Assembly (NCBI GenBank): GCA_035296965.1
Contig: DATGZX010000305.1
Location: 1 to 59,010 of the forward strand
Length of the DNA stretch: 59,010 bases
From: DATGZX01 sp035296965
Lineage (GTDB): Bacteria > Planctomycetota > Planctomycetia > Gemmatales > Gemmataceae
Direction of reading: 5' to 3'
A program made the translations under genes and the position numbers. How positions within the stretch are numbered: position 1 is the first letter of the stretch; each line of letters opens with the position of its first letter. This document shows, one piece after another, positions 35,881 through 43,606 of this stretch. Below the pieces are notes generated by a model, which saw only the letters and a list, made by a program, of their open reading frames with translations, made no database searches and was not told where the DNA came from.

Positions 35881-36561
35881 TCAGCCGTTGAGGAGATTCA
35901 AGACCTTGGCTACGCTCACCTCCGCAAGGCTGGACGCGACCAGATCGGCTCCCGCTCCTTGCAAACGGGCGACAGGATGGTGGCCGGCGAATGTGACCGC
36001 GATACATTTCATGCCGCCGGCCTTGGCGGCCTGCACTCCGACCACGGCGTCCTCGATCACGACGCAGCGCGCGGGCTCGATCTCGACTTTCTTGGCAGCA
36101 ATCAGGAACACCTGCGGATCGGGTTTGCCGCGCTGCGTATCCTCCATCGACACGATGCCCTGAAACAGCTGCTCCGTTTGCGTCAACTGGAGAATCAGAT
36201 CGACATTTTCTCTCGGGGCACTGGAGCCGATGGCTTGTTGGAACCCCTCGGCGGCAAGTCCTTCCAGTAGTGTGCGCGCTCCAGGCAACAAGACAACCCC
36301 GCACTCTCTTGCGGACGCGCGATAAAACTCCTCCTTGCGCGCACCTATTTCGGCAACCTCTGCTTCGGTGTAATGCCGGCCGAACAGCTTGCGGATAATC
36401 TCGGGATTCCGCCAACCAAAAGTGGCTTCAAAATCGGCCCTGGTGAACGGCAGCCGCAAGTCGCGAGTCAGCCTTACCCATGCTTGATAGTGCAAGTCCC
36501 CAGTGTCGACCAGTGTGCCGTCCATGTCCCAGAGGGCGGCTCGACCCGTTGCCCTGGCCAT
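35881..36561 (-). CDS. HAD-superfamily phosphatase, beta-phosphoglucomutase-like
   Basis: This encodes 226 residues; the ATG at 36561 has GGAGA about 8 bases upstream, so an extended start at 36627 is rejected. HAD motifs: I, DMDGT (Asp12 nucleophile, Asp14); II, IGSSAP near 111; III, KPDP near 145; IV, VIEDAVVGVQAAKAGG near 167. A four-helix cap sits between motif I and II, as in beta-phosphoglucomutase and phosphoglycolate phosphatase relatives. It should dephosphorylate or isomerise a small phospho-metabolite; the substrate is not predictable. It lies 83 bp downstream of the TIM-barrel gene, in the same direction. Confidence 0.88.
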   Translation of the reverse strand: MARATGRAALWDMDGTLVDTGDLHYQAWVRLTRDLRLPFTRADFEATFGWRNPEIIRKLFGRHYTEAEVAEIGARKEEFYRASARECGVVLLPGARTLLEGLAAEGFQQAIGSSAPRENVDLILQLTQTEQLFQGIVSMEDTQRGKPDPQVFLIAAKKVEIEPARCVVIEDAVVGVQAAKAGGMKCIAVTFAGHHPVARLQGAGADLVASSLAEVSVAKVLNLLNG

Positions 36562-36643
36562 CCTATTTCTCCAGAGTGAGGCGATTTGATTCGGACTGCG
36601 ACATCGTCCCCTTAAGGAATCTCGCAATTTGCCGCGCGGCCTA

Positions 36644-37834
36644 TCAGGTGAATTCCTTGCGGCATGCCGACCCGATCCAGCGAAGTTGCTGCTCGCGAAT
36701 CAATCCATAATTGTAGAAGGTGAATCCGTCGACCCCTGCCCTTCGCGCCGCGCGGACGGTCTCTTGAATCATTGCTTCGCTGCCCACATTTGCAGGTTGA
36801 ATGTTCGCAATCAGCTTCTTACCCGCCGCCAGGCTTTTCCGCAGTGGACTCACTTGCTCGGCTCGCGTAGGGACGCCGATGCCTAGACGGTCGGTGACCT
36901 TGTTGGCGCGCTCGGGGATCAAGCCGGATTCCCCCAGGCCGGCAGCAGAAGCATAATCGCTCTCGATGCGGATGTCGCCAAACGACCGGATCGCCGCGAT
37001 CACCTCCTCGTAGAGCGAGGTGGCCACTGCGGCGCGGGCAGCCAGGAAGTGCTGGAGGCGATTATCGAAAGCAGTGTTGAGCCAGGTATCGTCCACGGCC
37101 GCCATATCCGCCGGGCCGGGCATTCTGGGCAACTGTTGCTGCAGCCAGGCTGCAACGTCCGCCTTGAATTTCTGTGCGTCCATGCCATTGCTAGCCGCAC
37201 GCAGACAATGATCGCAGAAGCAAAGCCCCAGCAAGAATTCGGCCCGCGGAGTGATCGGCGTCAAAACCTTGGACCCCAGGAAACCGTAAGAAAATGGCAA
37301 GTAATTGAGCGACTCGAGGTAGAAAGCGTCTGGTCTGAAATTCGCGGCCAGGTCTTCTGTCAGTGCCAAGGCATACTGCCGGGCTTCCGGGTTGGCAGGG
37401 CAGAGTTGTGCCGTGTAGACATTGCCAAGAGCATCGCGTTTGGCGGCATCGGGATAGGTCCGTGCCAGGTAATGATTGAAGAAATAAACGGTCCAGGCGG
37501 TGAAGTGCAGGCCGCGTTTCTTGATCTTGTTGACAATCCCGTGCAGCCAATCCTTATTTTCAACGACGTGGCTGACGCGCGGCCGCAGTTTCGTTTTCGA
37601 CCAATGTTTGCTATCCGGCACAAACAGCACGACGCCGTCGTCCCCGCAAAAGATCTTGCGCCGGGGATTGTGCGGCAAGAAGAAAGTTGCAATGTGATAG
37701 GCGACAGCCAGGGAGACGCCGTTGAGAGCCGCATCCTTCTGGATCAAATCAAGGGCGCGGTCCACGCCGTCGTCGTGCAGGTCCCAGGGGTAGGTGAAGA
37801 TCGTTTTGAGAAGCTCTGGCTCCGACGTGCTCAT
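36644..37834 (-). CDS. TIM-barrel, glycoside-hydrolase-like hypothetical protein
   Basis: This encodes 396 residues without a signal peptide. The pattern of alternating strands and helices (GVSLAVAYHIATFF, GLHFTAWTVYFFNHYLARTYPDA, PDAFYLESLNYLPFSYGF, VDGFTFYNYGLI) suggests a (beta/alpha)8 barrel. This resembles uncharacterised planctomycete proteins related to glycoside hydrolase or alpha-amylase-like barrels. Candidate acidic residues include the Glu in FYLESLNY. A Cys pair in CFCDHC (about 206-211) could bind a metal. Activity is unproven. The next gene downstream on the same strand is the HAD phosphatase. Confidence 0.65.
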   Translation of the reverse strand: MSTSEPELLKTIFTYPWDLHDDGVDRALDLIQKDAALNGVSLAVAYHIATFFLPHNPRRKIFCGDDGVVLFVPDSKHWSKTKLRPRVSHVVENKDWLHGIVNKIKKRGLHFTAWTVYFFNHYLARTYPDAAKRDALGNVYTAQLCPANPEARQYALALTEDLAANFRPDAFYLESLNYLPFSYGFLGSKVLTPITPRAEFLLGLCFCDHCLRAASNGMDAQKFKADVAAWLQQQLPRMPGPADMAAVDDTWLNTAFDNRLQHFLAARAAVATSLYEEVIAAIRSFGDIRIESDYASAAGLGESGLIPERANKVTDRLGIGVPTRAEQVSPLRKSLAAGKKLIANIQPANVGSEAMIQETVRAARRAGVDGFTFYNYGLIREQQLRWIGSACRKEFT

Positions 37835-37871
37835 TTCATCCTCTGTGCGCTGCGCACGAATTCGCCTCTGC

Positions 37872-38465
37872 TCACGATTGCGGCATTTGTTGCCCAGGGA
37901 GTGCTTCGGTCCAAACGTCCGTCAGGTCCGATTCCAGATTCAGGCTTCGCGTCCATTGGCGCAAGTACCCAAAATCGAGCGACGCACTGTTCAGTCTCAA
38001 GAGAGCCGCTGCGTCGGCACGGTCGATGATGCGCCCAGCGAGCAACTTATGAATGAGCAAATCCTCGCAGCTCAGGACAAAAACCTCAAAGTCAAGATCC
38101 GGCAACCGGATGGCTACGCGCCGGGAAAGGGCCTCGGCCTGATAGACATTGTCCGCAAGAAGCAGATCGATCTGGATATCGACGAAAGTGCCGGGAGCTT
38201 CACACTGAAGTTGAACGATCCGCAACGATCCCAAAGTGAGGACCGGAGGGCGTCGCTTCGGCTCGACTCTTGCGGTAGCCAGCAGTTTCAAGACTGCATC
38301 GAGGTTGGTCGATTCAAGACTGATGAGGATATCAATATCGCGCGTGGCACGAACGTGTTGCCATGCGGCCAGCGCGATACCTCCCATCACGGCCGTCGGG
38401 AGGTTCAGGGACTCCAATTTCTGCCAGACATGTTTCAGAGCTGCCAAGACAGGGCTAGCGGGCAT
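37872..38465 (-). CDS. AbiEii-like nucleotidyltransferase-fold protein
   Basis: This encodes 197 residues; the ATG at 38465 has GGAG about 8 bases upstream and overlaps the end of the preceding gene by 11 bp. The nucleotidyltransferase fold is shown by GGIALAAWQHVRATRDIDILIS (about 28-49), with the DxD pair in RDIDIL. A later strand follows, VDIQIDLLLAD. CEDLLIHKLLAGRIIDRADAAAL matches the helical end of AbiEii/AbiGii-type or DUF6036-type proteins. Relatives include the toxin halves of type IV toxin-antitoxin systems and antiviral abortive-infection proteins, but many have other roles. The small upstream gene is its likely partner. Confidence 0.75.
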   Translation of the reverse strand: MPASPVLAALKHVWQKLESLNLPTAVMGGIALAAWQHVRATRDIDILISLESTNLDAVLKLLATARVEPKRRPPVLTLGSLRIVQLQCEAPGTFVDIQIDLLLADNVYQAEALSRRVAIRLPDLDFEVFVLSCEDLLIHKLLAGRIIDRADAAALLRLNSASLDFGYLRQWTRSLNLESDLTDVWTEALPGQQMPQS

Positions 38466-38862
38466 CGCGGCCACTCCGACGTTCCAACTCCTCCAACATA
38501 TGCTGCATTGCTCGATCGTGCTCCATCATATGGGCCTTATGCCACTCGCGATAAGCGGCTGCGACATCGCCATCCGGGCCGACCTTCCGGCGCAGGCCGG
38601 CCAACAAGAATTGCTCGCAAACCTCCATGAGATCAGCCCATAAAGCGATGCGTTGTGTTGGCGTCAGATGTGCCACACCGGGAGGATCAAGTTCGGCGGG
38701 AGCAATCAATGGATGGCCCATAGCGTCCATTAGACCATACGCACGTTTTTCGTCCAACAGCGCCTCATGGCTTAGTGGTTTGCCATGTGTCCATTCTAGG
38801 CGCAAGAACGGGCCAACCCTTGCAAGTTCGCCCTTGCTGCTGACAGGAACGCCATATATCAT
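38455..38862 (-). CDS. Small hypothetical partner of the nucleotidyltransferase
   Basis: This encodes 135 residues, soluble and largely helical in its second half (LTPTQRIALWADLMEVCEQFLLAGLRRK, then YREWHKAHMMEHDRAMQHMLEELERRSG). No family is recognised and there is no DNA-binding helix-turn-helix that can be named. Its end overlaps the nucleotidyltransferase gene by 11 bp, implying translational coupling. The ATG lies inside an AT-rich near-palindrome, 29 bp from the vapB start on the other strand, and has no Shine-Dalgarno, so the message may be leaderless. Confidence 0.65.
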   Translation of the reverse strand: MIYGVPVSSKGELARVGPFLRLEWTHGKPLSHEALLDEKRAYGLMDAMGHPLIAPAELDPPGVAHLTPTQRIALWADLMEVCEQFLLAGLRRKVGPDGDVAAAYREWHKAHMMEHDRAMQHMLEELERRSGRDAR

Positions 38863-38872
38863 TGAGTATATA
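38854..38872. promoter_or_regulatory. AT-rich near-palindrome between divergent toxin-antitoxin-type genes
   Basis: ATATAT (38854-38859) and TATATA (38867-38872) flank CATTGAG in an otherwise GC-rich region. It overlaps the start codon of the minus-strand gene and ends 19 bases before the vapB ATG. It could supply -10 sequences in both directions and an operator for VapB. Confidence 0.4.
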
Positions 38873-38891
38873 CCAAGCTAGGAGCCTGACG

Positions 38892-39122
38892 ATGAAAAAA
38901 GCCAAGGTCTTTCAGAACGGGCGCAGTCAAGCTATCCGCCTGCCGAAGGAGTTCCGCGTCGAAAGTAAAGAAGTTTATCTGAAAAAGACTTCCGAAGGCT
39001 TCCTCGTGATCGCGCGGGATCCGTGGGACCTTTTCTTCGAAGGCGTGGCGGAATTATCCGACGAGTTCATGGCCGAAGGCCGAAAACAACCTCCCTTGCA
39101 GAAGCGGAAATGGAAGGCATGA
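38892..39122 (+). CDS. vapB: VapB-type antitoxin (AbrB/SpoVT fold)
   Basis: This encodes 76 residues; AGGAG lies about 7 bases before the ATG at 38892, and an in-frame ATG at 38862 is rejected. The swapped-hairpin AbrB DNA-binding region is clear (KAKVFQNGRSQAIRLPKEFRVESKEVYLKK, residues 3-32). The C-terminus (DLFFEGVAELSDEFMAEGRKQPPLQKRKWKA) is the expected toxin-binding tail. It overlaps vapC by 4 bp (ATGA), the common layout of vapBC. It should neutralise VapC and repress the operon. Confidence 0.9.
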   Translation: MKKAKVFQNGRSQAIRLPKEFRVESKEVYLKKTSEGFLVIARDPWDLFFEGVAELSDEFMAEGRKQPPLQKRKWKA

Positions 39123-39565
39123 TCTTCCTGCTCGACACCGACGTCATCATTTATATGGCGCGCGGGCTAAAGGCGGTTCGTCGGCCGGCGCAAAGGGAGC
39201 GGGCCCTCGAATTGGTCGATCATTGTCGACAGGAGCAAGCCGCCAGCCACGAGTTAGGTCTGTCTGCGGTAACAGTTTCGGAATTGGAGTTCGGAGCACG
39301 CAACAGCGGCAGGTATGACCTGGAGATGGCAGCTCTCCACAAATTGCTGGCGCCCTTTAACATTTATGACTACGATGCAGTTTCTTGTCCCGAGCACTAC
39401 GGACGCATTCGCCAGGAATTAGAGACCAAGGGAGTCATGATCGGCTCCATGGATCTGCTCATCGCGGCCCACGCGCTTGCTTTGGATGCTACGCTCGTTT
39501 CGAACAAACTGGCTCATTTCTCGCGTGTCGCTGGTTTGCGGACGGCCGACTGGGTTACACGGTGA
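39119..39565 (+). CDS. vapC: VapC-type PIN-domain toxin ribonuclease
   Basis: This encodes 148 residues. The ATG overlaps the vapB stop in ATGA. The acidic PIN residues are all present: Asp6 (LLDTDVII), Glu55 (TVSELEFG), Asp112 (GSMDLLIAAHA) and Asp123 (LALDATLVSNK). The length is usual for VapC. It should cut RNA, often tRNA, in the presence of Mg2+ when released from VapB. It appears intact and is followed after 9 bp by a HEAT-repeat gene, so all three may share a transcript. Confidence 0.9.
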   Translation: MIFLLDTDVIIYMARGLKAVRRPAQRERALELVDHCRQEQAASHELGLSAVTVSELEFGARNSGRYDLEMAALHKLLAPFNIYDYDAVSCPEHYGRIRQELETKGVMIGSMDLLIAAHALALDATLVSNKLAHFSRVAGLRTADWVTR

Positions 39566-39574
39566 AGCGCTGCG

Positions 39575-40552
39575 ATGGCCAAAGCACGATCCCTGGAAAG
39601 CAAGCTGGCGAAGGTGCGTTCGCTGCGGAGCGCCCCGTCGTCGCCCCAGCTGGTCCACGAACTGCGAACTGCGCTCACAGATGCGTCGAACCTGGTCGTG
39701 GCCGAGGCCGCTGCCATCGCAGGCGAACTTCGCCTGACAGAACTGACGGCCGACCTTGTTGCCGCCTGCGAGCGCTTCTACGAAAACCCATTGAAAACCG
39801 ACAAGCTCTGCCGCGCCAAAATTGCACTTGTCGAGGCGCTCAACCAAATGGAATTTGCCGACGAAGATTTCTTCTGGCGCAGCGCGCGTTATGTGCAGGA
39901 AGAACCCGTCTGGGGCGGTAGCCAGGATACGGCGGCGCCACTGCGAGTTGCTTGCGCCTTCGCCCTGGTCCGGACGCGGGCGCAGGGCACGCTTCCCCAC
40001 CTGGTCGATCTCCTTTGCGATCCTGAGAAAGGTGCGCGGGCGGGAGCCGCACAAGCCCTCACCTATTCGGGGAGCGACGCCGCACTCCTTCTCCTGCGAT
40101 TGAAGGCACGGCTGGGGGATGAGGATCCGGAAGTAATCTCGGAGTGCCTCAACGGCATATTGAAACTTTCGCCGAATGACGGTGTTGCACTTGTCGCGGA
40201 GTTTCTGGAAGCAAAAGACGTCGGCGTTCAGGCGGCAGCCGTGCTCGCCCTTGGAGAATCGCGACGGCCGCAAGCTTTCGAGGCGCTTCAGGCATTTTGG
40301 CAGAGGCAAGCGGACCCCAGGCTTCAGGAAACGATCCTCGTAGCGCTGGCGCTTTTGCGTATCCCTGCAGCCACCGATTTTCTGTTGGACCTGGTAGCGC
40401 ACGAGAGCGAACTCGTGGCGTCCGCGGCCCTTGCTGCGTTGGTGCCGTTTCGCCATGACATCCGGCTGCGCGAACGGGTCGCCGCCGCGGTGGCAAAAAA
40501 CGGCCGAGCGGCAGTGCGGGCATGTTTTGATAAGCGGTTTGCCATGGAATAA
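39575..40552 (+). CDS. HEAT-repeat protein
   Basis: This encodes 325 residues composed almost wholly of paired helices of the HEAT/PBS-lyase-like type, for example VAEAAAIAGELRLTELTADLVAACERF, AAPLRVACAFALVRTRAQGTLPHLVDLLCDPEKGARAGAAQAL and DVGVQAAAVLALGESRRPQAFEALQAF. About eight repeats cover the chain. Such proteins form protein-binding solenoids; no enzyme motif is seen. It begins only 9 bp after vapC, which is unusual for toxin-antitoxin operons. No signal peptide is present, so it is cytosolic. Confidence 0.82.
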   Translation: MAKARSLESKLAKVRSLRSAPSSPQLVHELRTALTDASNLVVAEAAAIAGELRLTELTADLVAACERFYENPLKTDKLCRAKIALVEALNQMEFADEDFFWRSARYVQEEPVWGGSQDTAAPLRVACAFALVRTRAQGTLPHLVDLLCDPEKGARAGAAQALTYSGSDAALLLLRLKARLGDEDPEVISECLNGILKLSPNDGVALVAEFLEAKDVGVQAAAVLALGESRRPQAFEALQAFWQRQADPRLQETILVALALLRIPAATDFLLDLVAHESELVASAALAALVPFRHDIRLRERVAAAVAKNGRAAVRACFDKRFAME

Positions 40553-40617
40553 CGAGGGCTATCGCCATTGCTGATAGAAAGTGAGAGAATGGCTGAGAGC
40601 AAGCATAGGAGTGGTTC

Positions 40618-40839
40618 ATGAACAAGCGCTACACGATAAGTGATGGCAAATTAGTCCTGAACCTCGAAGAGGCGGAAGAAGGGGGTTACGTCGTGACTTC
40701 TCCCCTCGACCCGGAGTTGATTACGCAGGCAGAGACGATCGAAGAGGCGTTTGTGAACGCCCGCGACGCCGCCCAGGCTCTCAGGCAAGCGCGGCTCAAG
40801 CTGGTACGACAACTGTCCGCATCTTCGGCGGCGAGATAA
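40618..40839 (+). CDS. hicB: HicB-type antitoxin
   Basis: This encodes 73 residues; AGGAG lies about 7 bases before the ATG. The sequence has the HicB half-RNase-H pattern: KLVLNLEEAEEGGYVVTSPLDPELITQAETIEEAFVNARDAAQAL. A short helical tail follows instead of a full DNA-binding domain. It is intact and stands directly before a hicA gene that is frameshifted, so it may now be an orphan antitoxin. Confidence 0.82.
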   Translation: MNKRYTISDGKLVLNLEEAEEGGYVVTSPLDPELITQAETIEEAFVNARDAAQALRQARLKLVRQLSASSAAR

Positions 40840-40849
40840 GCGAGTCGCC

Positions 40850-41046
40850 ATGAATCGCCGCCAACTGGAACGTCATTTGCGCGGCCAAGGCTGCATGGTG
40901 CACCACCACGGCCGCAAGCATGACGTTTGGGTTAATCCGGCGAACCTTGCGCGCAGGTGCCGATCCCTCGGCACGCGAGGATCAAGCGCGGCACAGCACG
41001 AGGGAGCTGCCGCATCCTGGGCATTCCGCGGCCACCGGGTATTTAG
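40850..41046 (+). pseudogene. hicA: HicA-type toxin broken by a 2-bp frameshift
   Basis: Reading from the ATG at 40850 gives a normal HicA start (MNRRQLERHLRGQGCMVHHH, then GRKHDVWVNPANLA). At GCGCGC near 40951-40956 the frame goes wrong. Removing one GC unit restores AQVPIPRHARIKRGTARG followed by SCRILGIPRPPGI and a TAG at 41044-41046, exactly the expected HicA ending. So the gene carries a 2-bp repeat expansion. The out-of-frame product would run on to 41191. The double-stranded-RNA-binding-domain-like fold of HicA would be lost. An assembly error cannot be excluded. Confidence 0.8.
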
Positions 41047-41108
41047 GGATCGAGGGGACGCGCACGACCCTTTCAGTTCGTTCTCGCCCAGCCTTGCCCA
41101 ACGGAATT

Positions 41109-42725
41109 TCACACATTCAACTCGGCCGTCGGCAAGAACCGCGGCGGCTTCCGAATCTTCGTCGCCTGCTCGAAGGCATAGGCTAGCTTGAGGAGCGTCG
41201 CCTCGCTCCATGCCCGGCCGAAGAAGAGCAGGCCGACCGGCAGGCCGAAGATGAACCCCGCCGGCACGGTGATGCTGGGGTAGCCAGACACGGCTGCCGC
41301 CGTGGACGCTTCACCGCGCCAGCGGTCGCCGACCACCAGATCGGTCACGCAGGCTGGGCTGAGGGTCGGCGCGATTAGGGCATCAAGCCGGAACTTGTCC
41401 ATGACCGCGTCGATCCCCTCCGTGCGCGCTAGCCGGCGACATTTCGCTAGGGCCTCCTGGTACTCGTAGCTTTGCAGCGAGCCCTTCGCCTCGGCCTTCA
41501 CGAACTGGTCTTGTCCAAAGTACGGCATCTCGCGCTTCCGGTGGCGCTTATTGAAGTCAATGACGTCCTTTAGGGAGCGGACGGGCGCTTTTTCGCCCAG
41601 GCGGGCGAAGTAGCCGGCCAGGCCCGCCTTGAGTTCGTACAGCAACACCGTCTGCTCCGGCTCGCCAACCTTGTCCATGTTGGGGATCTCGGCCGGATCG
41701 ACAAGCGTCGCCCCCTCGCGCTTGAAGACATCGAGCGCGCGGGTCATGACGGCATCCACTGCGTCGTCAAAGCCAAAGTAGTTGCGGGCCACGCCCACCC
41801 GCGCTCCTTTGAGGCCGCTCGGATTGAGCGTCTTGGTGTAGTCGGCGACGGCCGTCCGCTTGTCGTCCATGGTGGCTTTGTCGGCTGGGTCGGCTGCGGC
41901 GAGCACTCCCAGCAGGATCGCCGCGTCGCGAACGGTCCGGGCCATTGGGCCGGCGGTGTCCTGCGAATGCGAGATCGGGATCACGCCGGACCGGCTAATC
42001 AGGCCGACAGTCGGCTTGAGCCCCACGATGCCGTTAGCCGAGGATGGGCTGACGATGGACCCGTCCGTTTCGGTGCCGATAGCCGCGGCACAAAGGTTGG
42101 CGGCGACGGCCACGCCGGACCCCGAGCTCGACCCGCACGGGTTGCGATCCAACGCGTAGGGATTCTTCGTCAGACCGCCGCGGCCGCTCCAGCCGCTCGT
42201 GGAGTAACTGCAGCGGATGTTGGCCCACTCGCTCAGGTTGGTCTTGCCCAGGATGACGGCGCCGGCCTCGCGCAGCCGCCGAACGAGGAACGCGTCTTCT
42301 GGCGGCCGGGCCCCGACCAGGGCCAGCGACCCCGCGGTCGTGGCCATGCGGTCCGCCGTGTCGATATTGTCTTTGATGAGCAGCGGAATGCCATGCAGCG
42401 GACCGCGCGGGCCTTTCGCCGTTCGCTCCTTGTCCAGGGCGTCGGCGCTGTCCAGCGCATCCGGGTTGATTTCGATGATGCTGTTGAGAGCCGGGCCTTT
42501 CCTGTCGACGGCCTCGATGCGGGCCAAGTATTTCTCGGCGAGGGAGCGAGCGCTGTGTTTCCCCGATTTCATCCCCTCCTGAAGGTCGGCAATGGTCATC
42601 TCCTCCAACTCGAAAGGTTCGACCTTGCCGGCAGCTTTGTCATCCGCCGCCAGGTCTACCGGCAACGCGGCAACGGCTGCGCCGAGCAAACCCGTCTGGA
42701 GGAATTGTCGTCGGTTGGAGTGCAT
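41109..42725 (-). CDS. Tat-exported amidase (amidase signature family)
   Basis: This encodes 538 residues. The N-terminus has a twin-arginine signal (NRRQFLQTGLLGAAVAAL), and mature chain begins near DDKAAGK. The Ser-cisSer-Lys triad is visible: Lys118 (LLIKDN), the Ser cluster of CGSSSGSG (197-204) and the acyl-forming Ser223 in GTETDGSIVSPSS. The rest matches fold features such as GLKPTVGLISRSGVIPISHSQDTAGPMARTVRDAA. It should hydrolyse an amide substrate in the periplasm; the substrate is unknown. The C-terminus reaches close to the broken hicA gene, on the opposite strand. Confidence 0.9.
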   Translation of the reverse strand: MHSNRRQFLQTGLLGAAVAALPVDLAADDKAAGKVEPFELEEMTIADLQEGMKSGKHSARSLAEKYLARIEAVDRKGPALNSIIEINPDALDSADALDKERTAKGPRGPLHGIPLLIKDNIDTADRMATTAGSLALVGARPPEDAFLVRRLREAGAVILGKTNLSEWANIRCSYSTSGWSGRGGLTKNPYALDRNPCGSSSGSGVAVAANLCAAAIGTETDGSIVSPSSANGIVGLKPTVGLISRSGVIPISHSQDTAGPMARTVRDAAILLGVLAAADPADKATMDDKRTAVADYTKTLNPSGLKGARVGVARNYFGFDDAVDAVMTRALDVFKREGATLVDPAEIPNMDKVGEPEQTVLLYELKAGLAGYFARLGEKAPVRSLKDVIDFNKRHRKREMPYFGQDQFVKAEAKGSLQSYEYQEALAKCRRLARTEGIDAVMDKFRLDALIAPTLSPACVTDLVVGDRWRGEASTAAAVSGYPSITVPAGFIFGLPVGLLFFGRAWSEATLLKLAYAFEQATKIRKPPRFLPTAELNV

Positions 42726-42740
42726 GGCATCGGCTCCCGT

Positions 42741-42796
42741 AAAAAAGGGGACGCGGACATATTCTCAATAAGTCCAGGAACTGTTCGCGTCCGCTT
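42741..42796. repeat. Dispersed intergenic element, family C, copy 1
   Basis: The stretch contains TAAGTCCAGGAACTGT (42770-42785), followed by CGCGTCC. GACGCGGA at 42752 and TTCGCGTC at 42785 can pair with one mismatch, so it may fold as a small hairpin. A related sequence at 43357-43380 matches about 20 of 24 bases in the same orientation. The two copies flank the short antitoxin / PIN remnant locus. Confidence 0.55.
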
Positions 42797-42903
42797 ATGC
42801 TTCCTGGCCCATTCCCATTGGGCACGCCCCCGCTGTCGACTATCCTACGGATTGGCTCAGCACGAAGTGCTCGAGGCAAAGGTACGAATTAGCGTGGGCG
42901 CGG

Positions 42904-42909
42904 TATAAT
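42904..42909 (+). promoter_or_regulatory. TATAAT -10 box before the RHH-like antitoxin
   Basis: A perfect TATAAT lies 36 bases before the ATG at 42945. No good -35 box is seen at 16-18 bases upstream, so the promoter call is tentative. Confidence 0.35.
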
Positions 42910-42944
42910 TCAGTTTAATGGCGTGTCTCTGGAGGAAACCCGCG

Positions 42945-43229
42945 ATGACACTGACCGTAACCCTACCGACGGAGCTGCAGCAGCGCTTGCAAGAAGAAGC
43001 CCAGCGAACGGGACTCACTGCCGACCAGATTACGCTCCGCCTTCTCGATCAGCATTTGCCCCCGAACGACAAAAGTTCTGCGATTGGCGCTCTGTTACAG
43101 TCGTGGATTGAGGAGGATGATCCCGCAGAACAAAAAGAAACCGGGGAATTCCTCGTTCGGGCCCTGGACGAAGACCGCCTCTCCAACCGCAAATTGTTCC
43201 CGCCAGAGCTTGAGGGCGTTACCTGGTGA
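42945..43229 (+). CDS. Ribbon-helix-helix-like antitoxin
   Basis: This encodes 94 residues; GGAGGAAA lies about 8 bases before the ATG. The N-terminus (MTLTVTLPTELQQRLQEEAQ and RTGLTADQITLRLLDQHL) fits a ribbon-helix-helix DNA-binding fold. The C-terminal half (LLQSWIEEDDPAEQKETGEFLVRALDEDRLSNRKLFPPELEGVTW) is the type of tail that precedes PIN toxins in many genomes. Its stop overlaps the GTG of a PIN-domain reading frame. The toxin is truncated, so the antitoxin may be orphaned. Confidence 0.72.
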   Translation: MTLTVTLPTELQQRLQEEAQRTGLTADQITLRLLDQHLPPNDKSSAIGALLQSWIEEDDPAEQKETGEFLVRALDEDRLSNRKLFPPELEGVTW

Positions 43230-43360
43230 GCAGTGTCGTACTGCTGGATGCCGGGCCCCTTGGTTTAGCGACGAACCCCAAACGTTCGCCGCAAAGTACT
43301 GCGTGCGCACGTTGGGTGCAGGCAGAGTTAAAAAGGGGCCCCGGCCAGATTCCGGTCTAA
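43226..43360 (+). pseudogene. Truncated PIN-domain toxin
   Basis: A GTG overlapping the antitoxin stop (GTGA) opens a frame of 44 residues, VSSVVLLDAGPLGLATNPKR, then SPQSTACARWVQAELKRGPG and QIPV. LLDAGPLG holds the first catalytic Asp of a PIN domain, but a TAA at 43358 ends it and the remaining three acidic residues are missing. Sequence resembling the family C repeat begins at the break. A possible remnant of the next PIN segment (GAAATCACGG, as in EIT) appears near 43538. Confidence 0.6.
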
Positions 43361-43380
43361 GTCCAAGAACTGTCAGCGTC
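43357..43380. repeat. Dispersed intergenic element, family C, copy 2
   Basis: TAAGTCCAAGAACTGT at 43357-43372 continues with CAGCGTC and matches copy 1 at 42770-42793 in about 20 of 24 positions, in the same orientation. It begins at the stop codon of the truncated PIN toxin. Confidence 0.5.
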
Positions 43381-43606
43381 TCCCAACCCCCTTTCTGGGC
43401 CCGCCAGTGGGATGAACGAAGGGCAGGAGGAGTCGCCGGCGGTCAGGTGCTCCCGTCACGAACCCATATGGGATTGCGAACGGCCCTCACTCTCCTATCA
43501 TTGGCCATGACATGGTGGCGCCGACCTTCAGCTGGCGGAAATCACGGGATTCGTGCCTGCGGCGCAGGGACCCGCGGGCGGCCCGTCATTTAGGAAGGTG
43601 GGTTCG

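Noticed and set aside
43084..43593. 169-residue plus-strand open frame across the antitoxin end and degenerate region
   Set aside because: Wrong phase relative to the antitoxin, Arg/Pro-rich and without start signals.
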